NCBI GenBank assembly: GCA_013202315.1
Contig: JABMRZ010000480.1
Coordinates: forward strand, 1-6,290
Length of the DNA stretch: 6,290 nucleotides
Direction of reading: 5' to 3'
Source of the DNA: Candidatus Tariuqbacter arcticus
Lineage (GTDB): Bacteria; Electryoneota; Tariuqbacteria; Tariuqbacterales; Tariuqbacteraceae
In this document: positions 1 through 6,285 of the stretch, in pieces
Numbering within the stretch: position 1 is the stretch's first letter
Layout: the number at the start of each line of letters is the position of its first letter
The notes under the pieces: model-generated
The model's input: only the letters and a program-made list of their open reading frames with translations
Told to the model about the DNA's origin: nothing
Databases searched by the model: none
Made by a program: the position numbers and the translations under genes

Positions 1-320
1 ACCCAGCCCTTACAAGATTGGGACAACAATTAATGTCGCTTATTATAGATAAACACAGGAAAAAATTTCACTCCAATATCTGAACTCGCTCTTGGAAAAA
101 GCAGTGCGGATTTCAAACCCGCCCCCAGCCAGTTATCAGAGACTATTTTGGAGAATCGTTATAAATGGATAATTGTGAAATGAAGACACAAATGGTAGGA
201 TTTAATAAGATAGGTAATTTCCTGAGAGTGGCGCTGACATCGCTTAAATGCATCTGCGCCGAGTTTCTCTGGAATATTAAGGGTAACAATGACGATATTT
301 GCGATTCGTCTGCCAGCGGT
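1..320. other. Left-edge region without a convincing gene
   Basis: This 320-bp stretch lies beyond the 3' end of the leftward membrane-protein gene. I see no complete gene in it. Two plus-strand frames are open from the window edge and could be the last codons of a gene entering from the left. One ends at a TAA at 50-52 and finishes with residues KIGTTINVAYYR, whose alternating hydrophobic pattern would suit a beta strand. The other ends at a TGA at 81-83. They cannot be told apart from so little sequence. The open frames between about 143 and 389 overlap the 3' end of the membrane-protein gene, lack a Shine-Dalgarno sequence and resemble nothing I know, so I treat them as chance. A weak terminator-like hairpin at 96-122 is listed separately. 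Confidence 0.5.
96..122 (-). terminator. Possible rho-independent terminator of the leftward unit
   Basis: Read on the minus strand, GCGGGTT-TGA-AATCCGC can form a 7-bp stem including one G-U pair. The unpaired bases ACTGC follow, and then a run of five T (plus-strand A at 96-100). It lies about 200 bp past the stop codon of the membrane-protein gene. The three-base loop, the five-base gap before the T run and the shortness of that run make it a weak candidate. It is the best terminator-like structure I found after that gene. Confidence 0.3.
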
Positions 321-2246
321 TCACAGCGAAAGCAGATTGTTCGCCAAATATTCGAACCCAGCGGCGTCATCTCCGCCATACTCCCTTAACGCTCTTCTGC
401 AGATGAAAGTGGGAATGAAATACTGATGGCCGTTCACTAAAAGCCGTAAATACTGCGGCGGGTTGTCCATATCCTGAGTCAATATCCCCGTACTACGGCA
501 TGCCTTGATGAGGAAATCCTCCTCCTCCACTCCACTCGCCGCTATGGTGATGAATGGTTTCTCGTCCTTAGAAAAATCGGCAATACCGGAAACATCAAAA
601 CTGCCCAACCCCTCACCTGATGCTATTAACTTCAGTTCTTCCTCTGCCTCCTCCTCCGATATTTCCCCCCTCCACCTGGCTATCCGATTATTCAATTGCG
701 CAGATAATTCAACCTTCCCCTTACCTTTATAAAACGGCCCTGCGAGTGATTCTCCTTTTTTACCGATAATCCCCAGCGCTTCATCAGGCTGTTCTCTCAG
801 TGGCATCAAGTAGATCTTCACTATAATCACCCCGGAAGGCAGCCCCGATTCTTGAGGAACTTCAATCATATTTAAATTGACCGGCAAAATATATTTTAAC
901 GGCTTATCGCCCCCCGGCAAATCAATCTCCACACCCATCAAGGTACCATCGGGCAAGTTAGTAGGTATCCGAATATTTGCTCCGGTGATTTCCGGACAAA
1001 AATCCGCCCCGCCGCGCAAATCATAACTTCTCCGTATTGACTCTAATTTATCAACTAAATCTTTATAATCAGGACTGTTGAATCTATCCAATATATCGCC
1101 CTGCGAAGGGCTAACCAGGTCTTCAGCCAGTTTAAGCCTATGAAAATCCTGCGACGCAATGGCTGAATCGTTTCGGCTTACCGCCCTTCTGGCGTCATCC
1201 ATCAATGCATCCAACTTCTCGTCCGAAATCCCTTCACCTAAAGAATCGCCCACAAATTCTCTCGGAGACCGCGAAGGATGTTCACCCCCCAACCACCCCG
1301 GCGATAAACCGGATTCACCCTTACTATTACCTTTTGAGTGGATTTTAAGCGGCGAATCGAGCGTATCCCCACCCGCCCTTTCTTCTTCCTTCACAGCTTC
1401 CGGTGCCGGTCTCTCCCCTGCCGCTGATGGAATTATAGCATTACTATAGGCGTCCTCAACACTTGTGTCAGAAGCGCTCTCTACACCCTCAGGTTTGACC
1501 AATGGCTCTTCCCCGCCTTTGGGAATACCGGTTGGAACATCTGATACCGGCTGCTCAGAGATAACTGACTTCCCATCTTGGCCCTCTTCCCTTAACCGCT
1601 GTATCTTGGCGATAATATCCTGCTCCGTCTGAACAAATTGCTGTTGAGGGGAAGGTTTGCCTGTGTCTTGATATTGAGTGATTCCACCGCCTTCGAAAAA
1701 AGGAATCCTGCCATTGCATTCTCCCATCACATAAATAATGATTACCACCACCACGAGAGCGCCTGCAAACGGAAGCGCCGTTCTGAAAAATGAAATCCTA
1801 TGACGCTTCCGGCTGCTCAACCGCCCAGGCGGTAAAGGCTTCATTGGAGACGTTGATGGCTGAGATATATCAGGGGGCGCTTCAGATGGTTTAATCGACT
1901 CTTTGGATGGTTCCGGTTCCTTTACTGGTGATTCTGTCGAAGGCTTCCCCCCAGTTATAGTTCGATCCACCGATAAATCTGACTCATCACCGTCGGAATC
2001 GGAAACGCTTGTCGACTCTATATGGGCTCTCAGCCCCAACCTCCCCAATTTCGACTTGATTTCTATCGCCTCGTGCAGTGGAATCTCTTCCACAATCACC
2101 GAAGGAACCACATTCATCAAGGTCGAAGCTTCCCAGATGTTGACCCCGGTTAATTCCCGAATCAATCTGTTCACCTTGGGCGAAGTGGTCCGATCCATCA
2201 GGATCACACGATAGAAACGAACCTTGGATTCAGATTCGGAAAGCAT
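321..2246 (-). CDS. Single-pass membrane protein with N-terminal L7/L12-like domain; function unknown
   Basis: This 641-residue protein is not one I can name. Residues about 8-78 resemble the C-terminal domain of ribosomal protein L7/L12: a first strand (FYRVILMD), a helix with KVNRLIRELTG, then EAS-LMNVVPSVIVEEI, and a final helix-strand IKSKLGRLGLRAHIE. A Ser/Pro/Glu-rich linker (80-145) and a basic patch RKRHR (146-150) precede one membrane helix (about 157-175). By the positive-inside rule the L7/L12-like domain is cytoplasmic and the C-terminus is outside. A low-complexity stretch (180-335), a charged helical region (340-410) and a beta-rich segment (about 417-515, with LPDGT and GKKGESLAGP) follow. 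Last comes a conserved-looking end (about 563-641) with the words FLIKACR and YFIPTFICRRALREYGG. The start is supported by AGGAG six bases upstream. It lies 158 bp downstream of the sigma-54 regulator on the same strand, which suggests but does not prove a functional link. Confidence 0.85.
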   Translation of the reverse strand: MLSESESKVRFYRVILMDRTTSPKVNRLIRELTGVNIWEASTLMNVVPSVIVEEIPLHEAIEIKSKLGRLGLRAHIESTSVSDSDGDESDLSVDRTITGGKPSTESPVKEPEPSKESIKPSEAPPDISQPSTSPMKPLPPGRLSSRKRHRISFFRTALPFAGALVVVVIIIYVMGECNGRIPFFEGGGITQYQDTGKPSPQQQFVQTEQDIIAKIQRLREEGQDGKSVISEQPVSDVPTGIPKGGEEPLVKPEGVESASDTSVEDAYSNAIIPSAAGERPAPEAVKEEERAGGDTLDSPLKIHSKGNSKGESGLSPGWLGGEHPSRSPREFVGDSLGEGISDEKLDALMDDARRAVSRNDSAIASQDFHRLKLAEDLVSPSQGDILDRFNSPDYKDLVDKLESIRRSYDLRGGADFCPEITGANIRIPTNLPDGTLMGVEIDLPGGDKPLKYILPVNLNMIEVPQESGLPSGVIIVKIYLMPLREQPDEALGIIGKKGESLAGPFYKGKGKVELSAQLNNRIARWRGEISEEEAEEELKLIASGEGLGSFDVSGIADFSKDEKPFITIAASGVEEEDFLIKACRSTGILTQDMDNPPQYLRLLVNGHQYFIPTFICRRALREYGGDDAAGFEYLANNLLSL

Positions 2247-2252
2247 AGTGAA

Positions 2253-2257
2253 CTCCT
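2253..2257 (-). promoter_or_regulatory. Ribosome binding site of the membrane-protein gene
   Basis: AGGAG on the minus strand stands six bases before the ATG at 2244-2246, a near-ideal spacing that fixes this start. It begins immediately after the right arm of an 8-bp inverted repeat (2258-2279), so RNA structure could influence its accessibility. Confidence 0.75.
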
Positions 2258-2279
2258 ATTCAGATAGAAACATCTGAAT
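2258..2279 (-). repeat. 8-bp inverted repeat directly upstream of the ribosome binding site
   Basis: The minus strand reads ATTCAGAT-GTTTCT-ATCTGAAT: perfect 8-bp arms around a six-base centre, abutting the AGGAG of the downstream gene. It could be a protein operator or a short RNA hairpin. The right-arm word ATCTGAAT occurs again inside codons 4-7 of the gene (2228-2235), exactly 30 bp away. The repeat geometry is seen directly; any regulatory role is inferred. Confidence 0.45.
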
Positions 2280-2404
2280 TTAATATAAACTGACAATTCA
2301 GCATATACATCAGCAAGACCATCTATACAGACACCAAACTAACCGCCAATACTAACCACCGTTACCGGCTGCTTGCCGCCCACAACCCATCACTGTCTTA
2401 TAGA

Positions 2405-3823
2405 CTATGGAATATCCATTCCCGCCTCCCGGTATTCCCGCAGTTTATTTCGCAAAGTGCGAATGGAGATTCCCAACGCTTCCGCCGCCCGAGTGCGGTT
2501 GTTATCAAACTGTTCCAACGCCCTGAGTATCATCCGCTTTTCCATCTCCGCAATGGAAATGACTTCCGCGCTCCGCTCGGAAAAACCGATTGTAGACGAT
2601 TGCACACCGGCAGGCGCTGAATCCGGGCTGAAATGCTTCAACTGGAGAGTTCTCTCTTCACACAATACAATCGACCGTTCAACCGAGTTTTCCAATTCTC
2701 TTACATTACCCGGCCATTCTTGATTCTGAAGATGATTCATTGCCGCCTCGCTTATACCGTCGATCTCTCGGTTGTGTTCTTGAGCAAATTTGCCTATGAA
2801 ATATTCAACTAACAGGGGGATATCCTCCCGCTTGTCGCTAAGCGGCGCCAGTATTATCGGAATCACATTCAACCGGAAAAATAAATCCTCCCGAAATTTA
2901 CCATCCCTTATATATTCCTGAATATCGCGATTGGTGGTGGCGATAATCCGGACATCTATATGTATAGTCCTATTATCACCTATCTTCTCAAATTCCCGCT
3001 CCTGCAGTACCCGAAGCAACTTAGCCTGAAGCAACGAATTCATCTCGGATATTTCATCCAACAGTAAAGTCCCTCCATCAGCCAACTCGAACTTCCCCTT
3101 GGTGGTCTTGATAGCTCCGGTGAAGGCTCCCTTCTCATGCCCGAATAACTCCGATTCAATTAAACCCTCCGGCATTGCAGCGCAATTTATCTTGATGAAA
3201 GGTTTATCCCGGCGGGGACTATTATAATGCAGCGCCCGCGCCACCAATTCTTTCCCCGTCCCGGAAGCGCCCTGTATAAACACAGTGGCTTTTGAACCGG
3301 CTACCAATCTTAACTGATCGAACAGCTCTGTCGTCTTCCGCGATCTTCCGATGATGCTTTGAAAACCGTAGCGAGTATCCAATTCTGACCGTAAATCCCG
3401 GTTTTGTTCCTGCAAATGACTGAATTCACGCCGGCGTTCCTGATTCTCTATCACCTTTTCTACTCTAAGTTCAAGCGTGGGAATAAGCAGTCCCGAACCC
3501 TTCTCAATATAATCGAAAGCCCCCATCCTAATGGCTTCCACAGCATTCTCAATGGTCCCAAAACCGGTCATCATTAACACATCGGTCTCCGGAGAATTCT
3601 CCTTCACCTTGCGCAAAATCGCCATTCCGCCATATTTATCTTCGGGAAGGCGAATATCGCTGATAACTAAATGATAGGTATTATCCTCCAGATGCGACAT
3701 TGCGGTCTTAACATCAGGAGCGGCGTCAACTTGATAGTGTAATCTCTCCATCGCCATGACCACGCTGTCTAACACCAGCTCCTCATCATCGACCACTAAT
3801 ATTCTAAATGGTGATTCCTCCAT
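2405..3823 (-). CDS. Sigma-54-dependent response regulator, NtrC family
   Basis: A 472-residue transcription activator with the full NtrC-family layout. The receiver domain (about 6-120) has the acidic pair D12-D13, phospho-acceptor D56 (VISDIRLP), T86 and K108. A coiled-coil-like linker (117-150) follows. The AAA+ domain (about 155-385) has Walker A GASGTGKE (185-192), the sigma-54 contact loop GAFTGA (232-237), Walker B LLLDE (253-257), RxDLFFRL with arginines 311 and 317, and sensor II WPGNVREL (370-377). A Fis-type helix-turn-helix ends the protein (RAAEALGISIRTLRNKL, 445-461). Phosphorylation should drive ATP-dependent opening of sigma-54 promoters. An in-frame stop only three codons upstream makes this ATG the first possible start; its ribosome binding site is poor. 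The proline that usually follows the receiver lysine is glycine here (EKGSG). The tail TLRNKLREYREAGMDIP is reminiscent of flagellar FlrC/FleR-like activators, but that is too little to assign targets. No histidine kinase is adjacent. Confidence 0.95.
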   Translation of the reverse strand: MEESPFRILVVDDEELVLDSVVMAMERLHYQVDAAPDVKTAMSHLEDNTYHLVISDIRLPEDKYGGMAILRKVKENSPETDVLMMTGFGTIENAVEAIRMGAFDYIEKGSGLLIPTLELRVEKVIENQERRREFSHLQEQNRDLRSELDTRYGFQSIIGRSRKTTELFDQLRLVAGSKATVFIQGASGTGKELVARALHYNSPRRDKPFIKINCAAMPEGLIESELFGHEKGAFTGAIKTTKGKFELADGGTLLLDEISEMNSLLQAKLLRVLQEREFEKIGDNRTIHIDVRIIATTNRDIQEYIRDGKFREDLFFRLNVIPIILAPLSDKREDIPLLVEYFIGKFAQEHNREIDGISEAAMNHLQNQEWPGNVRELENSVERSIVLCEERTLQLKHFSPDSAPAGVQSSTIGFSERSAEVISIAEMEKRMILRALEQFDNNRTRAAEALGISIRTLRNKLREYREAGMDIP

Positions 3824-3863
3824 CGTTCCCGCTTAATTTAACTGTTCCAATATTATTCTTAGC

Positions 3864-3930
3864 TAACTTTATACTTGGCACTTGATACTTGGCACTTGAT
3901 ACTTTCATACTTTCACACTTTAATACTATT
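3864..3930. repeat. Degenerate heptad/octad tandem repeat in the divergent spacer
   Basis: Read on the plus strand, successive units are TAACTTT, ATACTTG, GCACTTG, ATACTTG, GCACTTG, ATACTTTC, ATACTTTC, ACACTTTA and ATACTATT. The core is an exact 14-bp duplication, ATACTTGGCACTTG at 3871-3884 and 3885-3898, followed by two identical 8-bp units at 3899-3914. It fills most of the 112-bp spacer between the divergent regulator and peptidase genes and overlaps a promoter-like sequence. Short heptameric tandem repeats are known in intergenic regions of some bacteria, for example cyanobacteria. Whether this one is a protein-binding array or slippage-prone simple sequence cannot be told here. Confidence 0.8.
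3896..3924 (+). promoter_or_regulatory. Sigma-70-type promoter candidate for the peptidase-ald unit
   Basis: TTGATA (3896-3901) and TTTAAT (3919-3924) each match the -35 and -10 consensus at five of six positions, and the spacing is the optimal 17 bp. The -35 box spans the junction of two repeat units. Transcription would begin near 3931, about five bases before the TTG start codon of the peptidase gene, which implies an almost leaderless mRNA. The match is seen in the sequence; its use is inferred. Confidence 0.5.
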
Positions 3931-3935
3931 TTATT

Positions 3936-5201
3936 TTGACGGAACAATATAATAAAACCATACTCCCCAACGGCATCCGGTTAGTCACCGAAAGGATTCC
4001 CACTGTTCGTTCCGTTGCGTTTGGGGTGTGGATCAATGTCGGCAGCAGGCGCGAGACCCTCGCCAACCAGGGGATTTCCCATTTCCTCGAACATATGATT
4101 TTCAAGGGGACGGAGAAGCGCTCCGCTTTGGATATCGCCCTGGAAATTGAATCCGTAGGGGGTTTGATAAACGCATTCACGGGTAAAGAACTAACCTGTT
4201 TTTACACTCAGATGCTGGATGAAAACATCGGAATCGCCATCGATGTGCTTTCGGATATCACCGCTAATTCTCTATTCTTGGAGGAAGAAGTCACTAAAGA
4301 GAAATCGGTAATAATTGAGGAAATCAGCAATCTTGAAGACACCCCGGATGAGCTCATCCATGATTATTTCATAAGAGAACTTTATCCTGATCATCCTTTG
4401 GGCTATCCGATAATGGGCACCAGGGAAACGGTTCTCTCCTTCTCCCCGCGTGATTTGAAGGAATTAATAGGCAAGAGATATTCGGCGGACAAAGTTGTCA
4501 TCGCCGCCGCTGGCAACCTTGAACATAAACAGCTCTGCGGTATGGTTGAGGACGCTTTTTCCTTTCCTAAACCATCGGAACCTACTCCGGAACCCGGACT
4601 GCCCGCTCTACCTAGCGGGCGAAAGTTATGGCGTCGGACCAACAATCAGGCTCATATAATCATAGGCACGCGCTCCTTCAGTTATGCTGATGACAGAAAA
4701 TATCCCTTCTTCGTGATGAATACAATTCTGGGCGGGGGAATGTCATCTCGTCTATTCCAAGTCATCCGCGAGCAATACGGCTACGCCTATGCCGTCTACA
4801 CCTTCAATGAGTCCCATATCGATACAGGGCTTTTCGGAGTTTACATTGGCACAGATAAGAACCGCATCGATGATGTAATCGGATTAGCAATTTCTGAATT
4901 TGACAAAATCATGCGGGTGAAGATTGCCGACGATGAAATCGATCGCATTAAGGCGCAACTCAAGGGAAACCTGATGCTGGGGTTGGAAAGCACTTCCAGT
5001 CGAATGTATCGTCTGGCAAAAATGGAAGTTCATCTTAATAAGTTCATCACTCTTGATGATACGATTAATAAAATAAATCAAGTAACAGCGGAGCAGGTGC
5101 TGGAAACTGCGAATGAATTGCTGACTCCCGACAACCTGCTTTCAGTCATATTCACTCCATCGGAGGAAAAGCATGATAATCGGAATACCCAAGGAAATTA
5201 A
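3936..5201 (+). CDS. M16-family zinc metallopeptidase (processing-peptidase type)
   Basis: A 421-residue member of the M16B (mitochondrial processing peptidase beta-like, PqqL/YmxG-type) peptidases, of usual length. The inverted zinc motif is H49-FL-E52-H53, with the third zinc ligand E129 placed 76 residues after H53. Other family marks are LPNG near the N-terminus, VGSRRE, FKGT-KRSA, GG-INAFT, and in the C-terminal half LGGGMSSRLF (265-274) and REQYGYAYAV (278-287). The two homologous halves meet near residues 210-232. Such enzymes degrade or process peptides; no signal peptide is visible, so it is probably cytoplasmic. The start is TTG at 3936 with no Shine-Dalgarno sequence. The in-frame stop at 3921-3923 leaves no ATG or GTG before it, and the first internal ATG lies inside the zinc motif. 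Its end overlaps ald by 29 bp. Confidence 0.93.
   Translation: MTEQYNKTILPNGIRLVTERIPTVRSVAFGVWINVGSRRETLANQGISHFLEHMIFKGTEKRSALDIALEIESVGGLINAFTGKELTCFYTQMLDENIGIAIDVLSDITANSLFLEEEVTKEKSVIIEEISNLEDTPDELIHDYFIRELYPDHPLGYPIMGTRETVLSFSPRDLKELIGKRYSADKVVIAAAGNLEHKQLCGMVEDAFSFPKPSEPTPEPGLPALPSGRKLWRRTNNQAHIIIGTRSFSYADDRKYPFFVMNTILGGGMSSRLFQVIREQYGYAYAVYTFNESHIDTGLFGVYIGTDKNRIDDVIGLAISEFDKIMRVKIADDEIDRIKAQLKGNLMLGLESTSSRMYRLAKMEVHLNKFITLDDTINKINQVTAEQVLETANELLTPDNLLSVIFTPSEEKHDNRNTQGN
4601..4620 (+). other. GC-rich intragenic hairpin at the peptidase interdomain linker
   Basis: GCCCGCT-CTACCT-AGCGGGC is a perfect 7-bp inverted repeat with a six-base loop. It encodes roughly residues 222-229 (LPALPSGR), in the linker joining the two halves of the M16 peptidase. 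No T run follows, so it is not a terminator. It could be chance, or a structure that slows translation between the domains. Confidence 0.35.
5162..5166 (+). promoter_or_regulatory. Ribosome binding site of ald inside the peptidase gene
   Basis: GGAGG stands six bases before the ATG at 5173 and lies within the last codons of the peptidase gene. It fixes the ald start and allows ribosomes finishing the peptidase to re-initiate nearby. Confidence 0.8.
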
Positions 5202-6285
5202 ATCAGCCGAAAACCGGATAGCGCTGCAACCTTCCGGCGCCGAGATCTTAGCCGCGGATAAGCACACCGTTTTGGTGCAAAGGGGCGGCGGTTTAGGCAG
5301 CGGCTTCACTGATGAAGATTATACTAAAGCCGGCGCTGAAATTGTGGATACTCCCGAGGAAATCTTCCAGCGGGCTGAAATGATAATCAAGGTTAAAGAA
5401 CCCCTCGATCCGGAATACCCGCTTATGCGGCCCGGTCAAGTGATGTTCACTTATTACCATTTCGCTTCATCCGAATATCTGACTAATAAAGTTATGGAAA
5501 CCGGCAGTATCGCCATCGCCTATGAGACTATGCTGGATGATAATAACCAGCTGCCTCTGCTCATCCCTATGAGTGAAGTCGCTGGACGGATGGCTACTCA
5601 ACAGGGAGCCAAATATTTGGAAAAGCGGATGGGTGGAAGGGGTATCCTCCTGGGCGGCGTTCCCGGGGTTGAGCCTGGTGAAGTAGTTATCCTTGGCGGA
5701 GGTGTTGTTGGAACTAACGCCGCTAAGATGGCGGCTGGATTGGGTGCGAATGTTGCCATACTCGACATCAATTTGAACCGCCTGCGTGAACTGGACGACT
5801 TTATGCCGAAGAATGTAACTACTATCGCTTCCAACCCCGCGAATATCAGGAAATACATCTCCAAGGCAGATTTGTTAATCGGAGCCGTATTGATACCGGG
5901 CGCCAAAGCCCCTCATCTGGTCACCAGGGATATGTTGGAATTGATGAAGCCGGGTTCGGTCATCGTCGATGTGGCGGTCGACCAAGGAGGCTGTATCGAA
6001 ACCATTCATCCTACTACTCATGACGACCCGGTTTACGAAATGGAAGGCGTATTGCATTATGGGGTCGCCAATATGCCCGGTGCGGTGCCGTTCACCTCGA
6101 CCAAGGCTTTGACAAACGCAACTTTCCCCTTCGCCAGGATGTTGGCAAACAAGGGGTGGAGAGCGGCGGCGAAGGAATCGGGTGAAATCTTCACCGGCTT
6201 GAATATAATTAAGGGAAAGATTACCTGTGAGGCGGTCGCTGAAGCCTTTGGGATGGAATACACACCTGCCGATGATTTGATTTAG
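5173..6285 (+). CDS. ald: Alanine dehydrogenase
   Basis: NAD-dependent L-alanine dehydrogenase (EC 1.4.1.1), which interconverts L-alanine with pyruvate, ammonia and NADH in the cytoplasm. It links amino-acid use to central carbon and can serve ammonia assimilation or NAD recycling. The 370 residues match the usual length end to end. The start MIIGIPKEIK is typical. Substrate and catalytic residues occupy the standard positions: R15, K75 (KVKEP), H96 (YYHFA) and D270 (AVDQGG). The nucleotide fold has GGGVVG (175-180) and the ribose-binding D198 (AILDIN). S134 (IPMSEVAGRM) and the HYGVANMPGAVP motif (295-306) are also present. These separate it from the related transhydrogenase alpha subunit, as does its complete single-chain length. 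The gene follows the peptidase with a 29-bp overlap and ends five bases before the window edge, so downstream operon members cannot be seen. Nothing looks broken or transferred. Confidence 0.97.
   Translation: MIIGIPKEIKSAENRIALQPSGAEILAADKHTVLVQRGGGLGSGFTDEDYTKAGAEIVDTPEEIFQRAEMIIKVKEPLDPEYPLMRPGQVMFTYYHFASSEYLTNKVMETGSIAIAYETMLDDNNQLPLLIPMSEVAGRMATQQGAKYLEKRMGGRGILLGGVPGVEPGEVVILGGGVVGTNAAKMAAGLGANVAILDINLNRLRELDDFMPKNVTTIASNPANIRKYISKADLLIGAVLIPGAKAPHLVTRDMLELMKPGSVIVDVAVDQGGCIETIHPTTHDDPVYEMEGVLHYGVANMPGAVPFTSTKALTNATFPFARMLANKGWRAAAKESGEIFTGLNIIKGKITCEAVAEAFGMEYTPADDLI

Noticed and set aside
101..135. tRNA-like arm: GCGGATTTCAAACCCGC resembles a selenocysteine-tRNA anticodon arm (UCA) or a T arm.
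   Set aside because: The closing pair is A-C in the anticodon reading, the TTC is shifted by one in the T-arm reading, and no matching acceptor, D arm or GGTTCGA T arm is found nearby.
143..389. Open frames on both strands at the left edge (about 74-78 codons).
   Set aside because: They overlap the 3' end of the membrane-protein gene in other frames, lack ribosome binding sites, and their compositions resemble no known protein.
2334..2348. Sigma-54-like promoter on the minus strand before the membrane-protein gene: TGGCGG-N5-TTGG.
   Set aside because: The -24 GG is present but the nearly invariant -12 GC is GG here, so the match is too weak despite the attractive position behind a sigma-54 activator gene.
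2280..2404. Search for a terminator or small gene in the 158-bp gap between the regulator and membrane-protein genes.
   Set aside because: No stem followed by a T run and no start with a ribosome binding site was found. A -10-like TATATT is present on the minus strand but has no matching -35.
3875..3898. Two TTGGCAC words that resemble the -24 element of sigma-54 promoters.
   Set aside because: No TTGC element stands at the required spacing; the words are 14 bp apart and are simply units of the tandem array.
4403..4645. Antisense open frame within the peptidase gene, and similar ones within ald and the membrane-protein gene.
   Set aside because: They are antisense shadows of well-supported genes with no family resemblance.
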